Notes under the pieces: model-generated
Database searches by the model: none
The model's input: only the letters and a program-made list of their open reading frames with translations
Told to the model about the DNA's origin: nothing
In this document: positions 53,109 to 60,258 of the stretch, one piece after another
How positions within the stretch are numbered: the stretch's first letter is position 1
How the letters are laid out: every line of letters begins with the position of its first letter
Program-made: the position numbers and the translations under genes
Origin: a virus
IMG/VR virus record: IMGVR_UViG_3300033153_010718
Coordinates: 24,839-88,838 of that record
Length of the DNA: 64,000 nt
Direction: 5' to 3' (one strand)

Positions 53109-53609
53109 ATGCGCGCGATCCAGCTGACCCCCGGCCCTCTTCGCAAGTCCGGCCCCGGTTGCCGCACCAAGCGGTGCACGATCGAGCTGGACCTGGGGGC
53201 GTTCGACGCGCGACTGCGTAAGGCAGCGCTGACTGCGGCCGACTGGCACATCAACACGCTTGCGGCTGAACCGGGAGCGCACGGCGCCGCGCTGTCCGAG
53301 CGCGACCGCCTGAGCACGTGGTGGTGGCGGCACCTGGCCATCGGCATCGCCGACCCGAGCGGCTGCACGGTGATCTGGCACGGCTGGTACTTCCTCACCG
53401 CCTCGCCGGGCTCGCGCAAGATCTGCGCAATCCTTCTCGGCGAGGAGACGGACGACGCCATCCTTGACCTGTTCGACGGGCGCGTCTCTCGCGAGGGGCG
53501 GTTGGCTCGGGCGCGAGATGCGCTGAAGGCTGCGTGGGACTCACGCTCGACGGTAGTCGATAGGCTGGGCTCCCTGCTTTCGGAATCGGGGGTAGAACAA
53601 GGGACATGA
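53109..53609 (+). CDS. Hypothetical protein with AVD tail
   Basis: 166 aa. RKSGPGCRTKRCTIELDLGAFD, Trp-rich middle (STWWWRHLAIGIAD), then SRSTVVDRLGSLLSESGVEQGT. Head of the last plus array. Confidence 0.75.
   Translation: MRAIQLTPGPLRKSGPGCRTKRCTIELDLGAFDARLRKAALTAADWHINTLAAEPGAHGAALSERDRLSTWWWRHLAIGIADPSGCTVIWHGWYFLTASPGSRKICAILLGEETDDAILDLFDGRVSREGRLARARDALKAAWDSRSTVVDRLGSLLSESGVEQGT
53593..53598 (+). promoter_or_regulatory. GGGGTAGAAC element, 7 nt from ATG
   Basis: GGGGGTAGAAC, 7 nt, ATG 53606; read in a different coding frame from the other intragenic copies, so the DNA and not the peptide is conserved. Confidence 0.66.
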
Positions 53610-53959
53610 CCAACCTCGACTACTGCAAGCTCGGCTGCTGCTCTTGCGCGAAGTGCTCCGAGTGCGAGCAGCCCGTGCACGGACACGCCACCGGTCCCGC
53701 GAAGCACGAGGACGGCGAGTGCCCCGACTGGATGGACGTGCCGATGCCGTTCGCGTTCCCGCTCCAGTGCGCGAACGGACGTTGGGAAACGAACGAGCAG
53801 GGGGGCAAGGTAAAGCGCGGGTGCACCGTAATGGGGATGCACGGCGGCCCGTTCCCCAAGACGCCGCGCCAGTACGTCAAGGAAGCCGAGGAGATGGGCT
53901 GGACCTGCGAGCTGATCGGCAAGAAGGCGAAGTTCACCTGCAAGAAGTGCCAGGCATGA
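53606..53959 (+). CDS. Cys-rich zinc protein
   Basis: 117 aa. CCSCAKCSECEQPVHGH cluster, a central loop, and CKKC at the end. At least two metal sites. ATGA into the next gene. Confidence 0.75.
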   Translation: MTNLDYCKLGCCSCAKCSECEQPVHGHATGPAKHEDGECPDWMDVPMPFAFPLQCANGRWETNEQGGKVKRGCTVMGMHGGPFPKTPRQYVKEAEEMGWTCELIGKKAKFTCKKCQA

Positions 53960-54078
53960 GCGAAATCGACGAGCGCATCGAACGCCTGCTCGCCGCCGCC
54001 GAGCGCCTGGAGCGGCGCGCGGCCGAGATCCCCGCGTGGCAGAAGGGGACCATCGTGTTCGCAGAGCTGGACCAATGA
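53956..54078 (+). CDS. 40-aa coiled-coil miniprotein
   Basis: ERIERLLAAAERLERRAAE is a heptad-like helix, then GTIVFAEL. ATGA-linked on both sides. Possibly an oligomerisation partner. Confidence 0.58.
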   Translation: MSEIDERIERLLAAAERLERRAAEIPAWQKGTIVFAELDQ

Positions 54079-54329
54079 GCCGCACGCCGCGCACGGTTCG
54101 CCTGCTCGGAGTGGACATGCCGGTCCCGTACTACGAGATCGGCGAGCGCGTCGAGGTGCGCAGCTACCAGGGGTGGACGCCGGCCCTGGTCATCGGCATC
54201 AACCTCCTACCGACGATACGCGACCAGCACCTGAGCATCCTGCTCGATGGCCGGGTCACGCCTATGGGCGTGCCCATGAGTGCCGTGAGACCACTGTCCG
54301 CCGTTGAACAGCTGGCGGGGCTGGCATGA
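54075..54329 (+). CDS. SRTITI-type SH3-like barrel with AVD tail
   Basis: 84 aa. RTVRLLGVDMPVPYYEIGERVEV, TPALVIGINLL, LSILLDG, ends RPLSAVEQLAGLA. Confidence 0.79.
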   Translation: MSRTPRTVRLLGVDMPVPYYEIGERVEVRSYQGWTPALVIGINLLPTIRDQHLSILLDGRVTPMGVPMSAVRPLSAVEQLAGLA

Positions 54330-54574
54330 GCACCAAGCTCTCGCCGGCCATGCAGCGGGCCATCGACTTCCTGCCGCAGTTCTTCGACCACCAGCCCTAC
54401 CCGGCGGTCGTCGGCCTCGACATCATCGAGAGCACTGCGCGCGCCCTGGAGCGCCGCGGGATCGTCACGATCACCTACCAGCAGCTGGCCGCGTCCCGCC
54501 GGCCCGTCATCCGCCCCGAGAACTTCCACCCGGACGCCATCTCGCGCCTGGGCGCGCTGTCGGAGCGGACATGA
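54326..54574 (+). CDS. Helical protein with AVD tail
   Basis: 82 aa. IESTARALERRGIVTITYQ is a winged-helix-like segment; ends FHPDAISRLGALSERT. Paralogue of 51940. Confidence 0.75.
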   Translation: MSTKLSPAMQRAIDFLPQFFDHQPYPAVVGLDIIESTARALERRGIVTITYQQLAASRRPVIRPENFHPDAISRLGALSERT

Positions 54575-55239
54575 AAGCCGCCCGCTCGTCGGTGGACCAG
54601 CTAGCCGACATCGGCCGACGCGAGATCGCAATCGCCGCGCTGCTCGCCCGCGTGAAGACCGGCGAGCTGACCAGGGAACGGCTAGAGCTGGCCGCCTACC
54701 TGGGCGACCCGATCGCGCGCGGGGCGCTCGGTAACGTCATCGACCGCGAACGCGACTCTCTCGACGTCTGGTGCCAAGAGTTCCGCCGCCTGGCCACCGC
54801 TTGCGGGTTCGAGTGGATGGCGGCCATGCGGGCTTCGCTGGCCGCGGCGCACGAGGTGTTCGATGCGTGGCACGACTCACCTGCCCGCGACTGCGGCTGC
54901 CCGGCTGACCCCGGCATCCACGGGTGCATACCGCAGCCCGAGACCGTGAGGGACGTCTCGCGCGTACTGGACGCTGCCGAGTGCTACGCCGACGAACCAA
55001 GCAGAGTGGCCGAGAGAGTGTGGAGCAACGCCTGCAACCAACTGGAGTACGAGGATCTGTCCGAGTGGTTGCCGGTGCCCTACGTCAACGCGCGGCGCTA
55101 CATGACAGACGTCGTGTCGTCTGCTGACCTGGCCTACGAGCCGCACGTGCGCTTGGCCATTCGGAAGGATCTTGTGCCGTGGGTGCTCAACGCCTGGGTG
55201 GGCCCAGGATTCGAGATCAGGGGTAGAACAGGACCATGA
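54571..55239 (+). CDS. Conserved helical protein with N-terminal AVD motif
   Basis: 222 aa. ARSSVDQLADIGRRE at residues 4-18, then ARVKTGELTRERLELAAYLGDP, then Cys patches and EWLPVPYVNARRYM. Same architecture as 29471, but with the motif added at the front: a clear gain of the module in one paralogue. Confidence 0.78.
   Translation: MKAARSSVDQLADIGRREIAIAALLARVKTGELTRERLELAAYLGDPIARGALGNVIDRERDSLDVWCQEFRRLATACGFEWMAAMRASLAAAHEVFDAWHDSPARDCGCPADPGIHGCIPQPETVRDVSRVLDAAECYADEPSRVAERVWSNACNQLEYEDLSEWLPVPYVNARRYMTDVVSSADLAYEPHVRLAIRKDLVPWVLNAWVGPGFEIRGRTGP
55224..55229 (+). promoter_or_regulatory. GGGGTAGAAC element, 6 nt from ATG
   Basis: TTCGAGATCAGGGGTAGAAC, 6 nt, ATG 55236; upstream bases match the TTTGAAATCAGGGGTA at 51303. 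Confidence 0.7.
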
Positions 55240-55427
55240 GACTCTCGACCGCGGATCGCGGACTCACTCACCTCATCGTTCGCAGAGACCACATCCTCTG
55301 CACGATCTGCAAGACGGCCATACCGATCCACCCCGGCGACGGGACTCCTTTGGGCTCCTACCTGATGGCGCTCAAGGGGGCGATACTCGGCCACCCCGTC
55401 AAAGAGCACACATGCCCAAGGCCCTGA
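55236..55427 (+). CDS. Small Cys protein
   Basis: 63 aa. LCTICKTAIPIHPGD (CxxC, strand) and a final HTCPRP; one zinc site with an insert. ATG 55236. Confidence 0.72.
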   Translation: MRLSTADRGLTHLIVRRDHILCTICKTAIPIHPGDGTPLGSYLMALKGAILGHPVKEHTCPRP

Positions 55428-55831
55428 CCGAAGGCATGAAGTACAGCCTGCGCAAGCTGTCCAAGGCCGACCCGAAGAGAGGCCGCACCGCGCGCGGCAT
55501 GGGCGCGAAGTCATCGATTGCCCAAGCGCTAGTGCACCGCGGCCTCGCCGAACGCTCCTGCCTGGACGGCGACCGCGACACCTACTGGATCACCGCGAAG
55601 GGGCGCAAGGCGGCCAACGCCCTGCTCGGGATCGGCGAGCGCTGGGAGCAAGGCATCCCCCACGATCCGCGCTCGGAGGAGATCATCAGGGCCATGGCCA
55701 AGATCGACTTCGAGGAATGCGACGACTCGTTGCAGATCAACGTCGGCGGCGACGGGGACAACGGCGAGACGATGATGTACATCCTCGACTGCTACTTCGC
55801 CCGGCGCGACTGCGAGGGGGGATCCGGTTGA
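55412..55831 (+). CDS. Winged-helix-like protein
   Basis: 139 aa. SLRKLSKADPKRGRT, then SIAQALVHRGLAERSCLDGDRDTYWITAKGRKA reads as helix, helix, wing. An acidic C-terminal part follows. Possible regulator. Confidence 0.72.
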   Translation: MPKALTEGMKYSLRKLSKADPKRGRTARGMGAKSSIAQALVHRGLAERSCLDGDRDTYWITAKGRKAANALLGIGERWEQGIPHDPRSEEIIRAMAKIDFEECDDSLQINVGGDGDNGETMMYILDCYFARRDCEGGSG

Positions 55832-56469
55832 GCGACACCTCCCTCAAGCGCGCCATGCTCCAGTTCTGCGCCGGCGGCGCGTCCGGGTTCTCGGTCGATG
55901 AGCTGGAGCGGATCGCCGACGCGGCCCGGGGCACGCGCCAGGCAAAGGAGAATGCCGACAAGACGCGCGAGGCCGAGGCCGACGCCGAAGAAGCGCAGCG
56001 CCACATGGGCAAAGGCTGGACACACGTCCGCCTCGTGCTCAACAAGCGCGACGAGGACACAACCTTGTGGGAGTACCCGGTCACGGTCGCCCTCTTCGCC
56101 CCGCCGCGCGGTTACCTGCTGCACGTCTTCGAGGGCCCGACCGAGCACGGGACTGCCCAAGCGCTCTGCGGAGAACTGCGAAGCGCGACGCTGGAGCACG
56201 TGCGCGACACCTTCGTGGCGGTGACCGCGCCGGTGCGCCGTCTCGGCCGTGGGCGCTACGGCTTTGGCCTGAACTTCTGCGAAGCCTGCGTTCGCAGCCG
56301 CGCGCCCTACACGCTGCGCTGGCTCCCGCCGCAGCCGAAACCGGTTGATGACTTCCTCGCGCGGCAAGCGGCAGCGGCCGACCCGGACTGCGACATCTGC
56401 GATGGCGTCGGACTCGTCGGCGATGACGGTACAGCGTGCGCGTGCGTTCGGATGAGGAGCAGCTCGTGA
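55828..56469 (+). CDS. Hypothetical protein with coiled coil and zinc pair
   Basis: 213 aa from TTG (TTGA overlap). Coiled coil (KENADKTREAEADAEEAQR), a beta domain, then CEAC and CDICDG...CAC at the end. No tail. Confidence 0.73.
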   Translation: MSDTSLKRAMLQFCAGGASGFSVDELERIADAARGTRQAKENADKTREAEADAEEAQRHMGKGWTHVRLVLNKRDEDTTLWEYPVTVALFAPPRGYLLHVFEGPTEHGTAQALCGELRSATLEHVRDTFVAVTAPVRRLGRGRYGFGLNFCEACVRSRAPYTLRWLPPQPKPVDDFLARQAAAADPDCDICDGVGLVGDDGTACACVRMRSSS

Positions 56470-56753
56470 GTTACTTCTGGGAGCACGGCGGCGACCTGTC
56501 GCGTCCGCCCGAGCAGAACGAGCTGAAGCGCCGTCGCCCTTGGGGCGACTACTGGGAATCGGGCGCGCCGAACGCGGAGACGGCCCTGGAACTCTTCTGG
56601 CTCAAGTGGCATCGCAAGACCGGCAAGGAGTACCCGCGCACGCCGCCCAAGGGCAAGGCGGCACCGGCCGTCGGGTTCGTCGGCAACCGGGTGAGCGTAT
56701 CCCGGCGGCCCGATCACCACGGCGAGAAGAAGAAACAGGACGCGAACGAATGA
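56466..56753 (+). CDS. Hypothetical protein
   Basis: 95 aa from GTG (GTGA overlap). Trp/Arg-rich centre (RRPWGDYWES, ELFWLKWHRKTG) and a basic end. Unknown. Confidence 0.7.
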   Translation: MSYFWEHGGDLSRPPEQNELKRRRPWGDYWESGAPNAETALELFWLKWHRKTGKEYPRTPPKGKAAPAVGFVGNRVSVSRRPDHHGEKKKQDANE

Positions 56754-57079
56754 CGCCCAAGCAGCAGCTCGTAATCGAGGAGCTGGCGACTGGCGCTGTC
56801 CTGCACCCGCCGAACTACACCTTCTACGCGACCGGGTTCCTGACCAGCGCGTCCGACACGTGGAAGAACAGATCGAGGGCAGCGCAGCGCATCGCGGACA
56901 CGACGCGAGATGCCATTCGTCAGCGGCTCTGCGCCCTGTGCCGGCCAGGCGCGCGCCTGTCGGACGTGGTCTTCGTCCACCCGGCCACCGTAAGCGCCCG
57001 CCTCGCCGCGGGCTGGGTCAAGGCTCACCACACCGATCGCGACGTGAAGCGCTACGAAGAAGCGCGGCGGGAATCGTGA
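56750..57079 (+). CDS. Helical protein
   Basis: 109 aa. Helices with a CALCRPG pair and basic ends. Unknown; ATGA coupled. Confidence 0.72.
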   Translation: MTPKQQLVIEELATGAVLHPPNYTFYATGFLTSASDTWKNRSRAAQRIADTTRDAIRQRLCALCRPGARLSDVVFVHPATVSARLAAGWVKAHHTDRDVKRYEEARRES

Positions 57080-57252
57080 ACGCTAACCAAGTGGCCGCAG
57101 AAGCGCTGGGCGTGGCCCACCAACAGGTCCAAGCCCGCAAGCTGCTCGGGTATCCAGCTGCTGTGCTCACCCTGCAAGAGCTGCTGGCGCACGCTTGGCT
57201 GTGCGGCGCCATCGACGTGCTCACGGCGCAGGCCAAGGCGCCCCAGCCGTGA
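57076..57252 (+). CDS. 58-aa helical miniprotein
   Basis: GTG start. NQVAAEALGVAHQQVQARKLLGYP is helix-turn-helix-like, then a hydrophobic helix. Could bind DNA; unproven. Confidence 0.62.
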   Translation: MNANQVAAEALGVAHQQVQARKLLGYPAAVLTLQELLAHAWLCGAIDVLTAQAKAPQP

Positions 57253-57494
57253 CCGCACTAAAGGCCGGTCTCATGTGGTCTACGCGCCACCGCACGGATC
57301 GGAAGACGCACGTCTACCTGAATGACGCGTCCGTCAATCCGATCTGCAACGCGCCGGGCGCAGACCGGCTTCTGTGGGACGCGGACGAGGCGACCGAGAC
57401 GCCGGCCGAGCTGATAGAACGAATCGAGCGCACCGACGCGGACCGGCTCGTCTGCCGGACGTGCCTGCGATCACTGAAGGCGCGGTTGCGATGA
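57249..57494 (+). CDS. Knuckle-ended small protein
   Basis: 81 aa from GTG. HVYLNDASVNPICN and CRTCLRSLKARLR; relative of 57945, 58268 and 58534 by the C-terminal C-x-TC helix, but it has lost the tail. Confidence 0.7.
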   Translation: MTALKAGLMWSTRHRTDRKTHVYLNDASVNPICNAPGADRLLWDADEATETPAELIERIERTDADRLVCRTCLRSLKARLR

Positions 57495-57640
57495 CCACAA
57501 GCGAACGGTGGGGCGGATTCAGCAAGCGGGGCATGGGGAAGCTCAGGCTGGGCTGGTGGCGCCTGCTACTGCCGGCGGTCGCGGCCCTGCTGATCCTTGC
57601 GATAGCTGCCATCGTGAATGCGGTCTGGCCATGCACCTGA
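57491..57640 (+). CDS. 49-aa single-pass membrane protein
   Basis: Basic, Trp-rich N-terminus, then LLLPAVAALLILAIAAIVNAV. N-in topology by the positive-inside rule. Confidence 0.64.
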   Translation: MTTSERWGGFSKRGMGKLRLGWWRLLLPAVAALLILAIAAIVNAVWPCT

Positions 57641-57948
57641 TCACCTTCGGGAACCGCACGCTGTCGCTGCGCCAGTGGAGTCAAGAGACCGGCATCAACG
57701 TAAGCACGCTCTACTCGCGCGTGAAGGCCGGCTATTCGGCCAAGGAGCTACTCGACCCGAACTCTGGGCGGCGTCGCCAGCTGGCCGCGCTCGCCGAGGG
57801 GCGCGTTGCGTCCGAGAAGCTGCTGACCTGCGGCGGCGAGACCATGACGATGGCCGAGTGGGCGCGGCAGACCGGCATCCAGAAGCGAACGATCCGCGAG
57901 CGGTTGCGCGCCGGCTGGACGGTAGAGAAAGCGCTCGGTCGCGCGTGA
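57631..57948 (+). CDS. Double HTH protein
   Basis: 105 aa. Two tandem units: LSLRQWSQETGINVSTLYSRV...SAKELLDP and MTMAEWARQTGIQKRTIRERL...VEKALGRA. Each is a short HTH common beside HNH endonucleases and phage regulators. Paralogue of 43756. Confidence 0.82.
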   Translation: MHLITFGNRTLSLRQWSQETGINVSTLYSRVKAGYSAKELLDPNSGRRRQLAALAEGRVASEKLLTCGGETMTMAEWARQTGIQKRTIRERLRAGWTVEKALGRA

Positions 57949-58271
57949 GCGTCCTGACCGTCACGGTACGGCGATCCGACCACGCCATCGTGGACGCGTG
58001 CCCGAGGTCATGGGATGGCCCTGTGGTGATGAGCCTGCGCCTGCCGGACGACGACCACGTTCACGTCGGCAAGCGGCACGTCTCTTCCCGCCTCTACGAA
58101 AACCGCTTCTCTTCACTGTGCGGCAAGTTCTGGCGCGGCATCTGGGGATTCCCCACCAACATCGAGCCAGCTGTCCGAACGCTCGCGGAATGCAATGACC
58201 CCTGCCCGACCTGCGCGGAGAAGCTGGCCGAGCTGCGCGATCCGATCACGCGCTTGGGGGACCTGGCATGA
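57945..58271 (+). CDS. Cys-knuckle protein with DPITRLGDLA tail
   Basis: 108 aa. Beta strands with HVHVGKRHVSSRL, then CNDPCPTCAEKLAELRDPITRLGDLA. First of three tandem paralogues whose knuckle runs straight into the tail. Confidence 0.77.
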   Translation: MSVLTVTVRRSDHAIVDACPRSWDGPVVMSLRLPDDDHVHVGKRHVSSRLYENRFSSLCGKFWRGIWGFPTNIEPAVRTLAECNDPCPTCAEKLAELRDPITRLGDLA

Positions 58272-58537
58272 CCGCGCCGTGCGAGGACACGAAAGTCACG
58301 TTGGGCTACCTGCAACCAGACCACCATAGGCTGCACGTAGGCCAGTGGCAGCACGGCGTGGGGAACGTCGCGTTGTGCAAGCGCTACCCCATCGAGGGGA
58401 CCTGGGGCTCGCCCGTCACTCCCAAGGTGGCGTGGCGCAACATGCAGCAGCGCAGCACGCGACCGGTCTGCGCGACCTGCCGCGACCTGCTCGTCGCCAT
58501 GCTCGACCCGGTCACCAGACTCGGGAACCTGACGTGA
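58268..58537 (+). CDS. Cys-knuckle protein with DPVTRLGNLT tail
   Basis: 89 aa. HHRLHVGQWQHG, VALCKRY, PVCATCRDLLVAMLDPVTRLGNLT. Confidence 0.77.
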   Translation: MTAPCEDTKVTLGYLQPDHHRLHVGQWQHGVGNVALCKRYPIEGTWGSPVTPKVAWRNMQQRSTRPVCATCRDLLVAMLDPVTRLGNLT

Positions 58538-58812
58538 ACGTCGCGCTGGGCATCCCCTTCCGCTACAGCGAGGACGACGCGAGCCTGCACGCGGGCTTGC
58601 GTACACAGGGCGGCTACGTGGCGCTCTGCAACGACATGGACGAGATCGACTTGCGTTACGGCGGCTGGGGCACCTGGGCAGCCGAGATCTCCGTCGAGGT
58701 GGCGGCGCGACGACTGCGCGAAGCCGATGAGGCGAGGCCGATCTGCCGGACCTGCCTCGCGCGCCTGCAAGACCTGCGCGATCCGGTCACGCGGCTGGGC
58801 GAGCTGTCATGA
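58534..58812 (+). CDS. Cys-knuckle protein with DPVTRLGELS tail
   Basis: 92 aa from GTG. DASLHAGLRTQGG, VALCNDM, RPICRTCLARLQDLRDPVTRLGELS. Third of the tandem set. Confidence 0.77.
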   Translation: MNVALGIPFRYSEDDASLHAGLRTQGGYVALCNDMDEIDLRYGGWGTWAAEISVEVAARRLREADEARPICRTCLARLQDLRDPVTRLGELS

Positions 58813-59012
58813 ACCGGCCACCGCGCGACCGCTACAACGACTGGCGAGCCAACACGGCAGCGCACGTACCCGGGCCGCCCTCGGCCGTAGAACGCCTGGC
58901 CGCTCTCGAAGATCCTGTGATCGCAGCGCGCATCAAGGCGTGGGACGAGCACGTCAACTTCGGAAGCCTGTACCGCGCCGAGTTCCCGCAGCGGCGCACC
59001 GGCCAGCGCTGA
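58809..59012 (+). CDS. SAVDxLAALxDPxG-family protein D
   Basis: 67 aa. PPSAVERLAALEDPVIAARIKAWDEH in the middle, like the three tandem minus-strand genes at 30755-31517; GSLYRAEF at the end. Confidence 0.75.
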   Translation: MNRPPRDRYNDWRANTAAHVPGPPSAVERLAALEDPVIAARIKAWDEHVNFGSLYRAEFPQRRTGQR

Positions 59013-59018
59013 CCAGGG

Positions 59019-59024
59019 TAGAAC
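59019..59024 (+). promoter_or_regulatory. GGGTAGAAC element, 6 nt from ATG
   Basis: AGGGTAGAAC, 6 nt, ATG 59031; just downstream of the previous stop, not inside coding sequence. Confidence 0.7.
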
Positions 59025-59030
59025 ACACGC

Positions 59031-59285
59031 ATGAACCGCACGATCGACATCGACGGCGAGCCTCACGAGATACCGCCGTACGCGTTGGGCGACCGCGTGC
59101 TGTACCACGGCCGACCGGCCACGATCGTCGGCGTCAACCTGCTCGGGCTGTCGGCGCAGCGGTTGCGCGTCTGGCTCGACGCCAATCGACGGGGAGCGCG
59201 GCCCTACTCCAACGGCTTCACCTGCAGCATCGAATCGGTCGCGCCCATGCCGGCGGTGGACCAGCTCGGGAGCCTGGCGACATGA
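59031..59285 (+). CDS. SRTITI-type SH3-like barrel with AVD tail
   Basis: 84 aa. RTIDIDGEPHEIPPYALGDRVLY, ATIVGVNLLG, LRVWLDAN, ends APMPAVDQLGSLAT. Confidence 0.79.
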   Translation: MNRTIDIDGEPHEIPPYALGDRVLYHGRPATIVGVNLLGLSAQRLRVWLDANRRGARPYSNGFTCSIESVAPMPAVDQLGSLAT

Positions 59286-59575
59286 GTCCTGCCAAGCTAC
59301 GCGCGGCTCTGAGCGTCGTGAAGCGGCTGGCCCAAGCGGCTGCCGCCGGCGCCCCGGTCGATCAACTGGACAACCTCGCCGGCCGCGCCATCCAGCACCT
59401 CGGCGCCTTCCGCAACTCGATCCGGGTGAGCCTGGTGCACCGGCGCTCGGTCCTGGCCGAGATGGGCTACGACGGCTCGGCGTGCCTCGACACGGGCGGC
59501 GAGCTGACCGAGGACGCGGCCCGGGTTACCTGTCCTAAGTGCAAGTCCCACAATGATTCTGGGAATTCCGTGTAG
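59282..59575 (+). CDS. Helical protein with N-terminal AVD-like motif
   Basis: 97 aa. APVDQLDNLAGRAIQHLG at about residues 23-40 is a variant AVD motif inside a helix; CPKCKSHND at the end with an earlier Cys. Its stop overlaps the next promoter. Confidence 0.73.
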   Translation: MSPAKLRAALSVVKRLAQAAAAGAPVDQLDNLAGRAIQHLGAFRNSIRVSLVHRRSVLAEMGYDGSACLDTGGELTEDAARVTCPKCKSHNDSGNSV

Positions 59576-59609
59576 AACTTTGGGCCAGCGTTGTTGGCGG
59601 GGTTGGAAA
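59571..59609 (+). promoter_or_regulatory. TGTAGAACTT leader, copy 1
   Basis: TGTAGAACTT followed by GGCCAGCGTTGTTGGC (imperfect dyad GCCA/TGGC) and a GGAAAGAGAGAA Shine-Dalgarno before ATG 59621. Same block at 62268 and 62558. Confidence 0.72.
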
Positions 59610-59620
59610 GAGAGAACCCC

Positions 59621-60229
59621 ATGACCGAGACCATGACCGAGACCAACCTGCTGATGATCGACGGCTGCTACGTTGTCCCCGGCCGCGCGGCCGTCACCGG
59701 CGCGCGTCCCATGCGCGACCAGGTGTACCGCCTGCCCACCAGGATCGAGCTGCATCTCAGCAGCGCCCCGCTCAAGGGCTTCGCCAAGAAGATCAAGGCC
59801 GCGGGCGGACGCTACAGCGAGTGCCGTGGCGACAGCAACTTCAAGCGCTTCGTGACCATCCCGACCGCCGAGGTCGAGCTGGCCGACGCTCTGATCTCCG
59901 CTGTTGGCCACAAGCGGACGACTGCGGTAGTGCGCTGCGGCTACAAGGATCACGTGCTCAGGATCGGCTCGATGGCCGAGGCTCAGGAAAAGCTCGACGC
60001 CCTGCACCGCGCCTGGGCCACGATGCGCGGTCGTCTGGTCACCGAGGCCGATCTGGTCGCCGACGACGAGCGCGTCGAGCGCGAGAAGCACAACCGCACC
60101 TGCGAGCGCCTGAAAGACGCGCTCGACCGGTCACTGGGGCTGATCGCGGATACCGGCGTCGCCTTCTCCTGCGAGGAGCGCAAGGTCATCGACGCCTTGA
60201 TCGCACGCGCCGGGAAGGCCAAGCGCTAA
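59621..60229 (+). CDS. Hypothetical protein (long-leader class)
   Basis: 202 aa. Alpha/beta N-half (RIELHLSSAPLKGFAKKIKAAGG, ELADALISAVGHKR) and a helical C-half (ERVEREKHNRTCERLKDALDRS). First of the genes driven by the shared TGTAGAACTT leader. No tail. Confidence 0.76.
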   Translation: MTETMTETNLLMIDGCYVVPGRAAVTGARPMRDQVYRLPTRIELHLSSAPLKGFAKKIKAAGGRYSECRGDSNFKRFVTIPTAEVELADALISAVGHKRTTAVVRCGYKDHVLRIGSMAEAQEKLDALHRAWATMRGRLVTEADLVADDERVEREKHNRTCERLKDALDRSLGLIADTGVAFSCEERKVIDALIARAGKAKR

Positions 60230-60258
60230 GAAGACATGGGTTGTTTCTTTCCAAGCGC

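Noticed and set aside
11916-55229. TAGAAC as a conserved LGRT peptide ending
   Set aside because: Some copies are read in other frames (53593) or are intergenic (41987, 53017, 53097), so DNA is conserved and not the peptide.
4522-59575. AVD tail as nothing but a conserved Shine-Dalgarno
   Set aside because: Only the LGEL codons sit at Shine-Dalgarno distance; AVD lies too far upstream, codons vary, and lone or internal copies have no following start.
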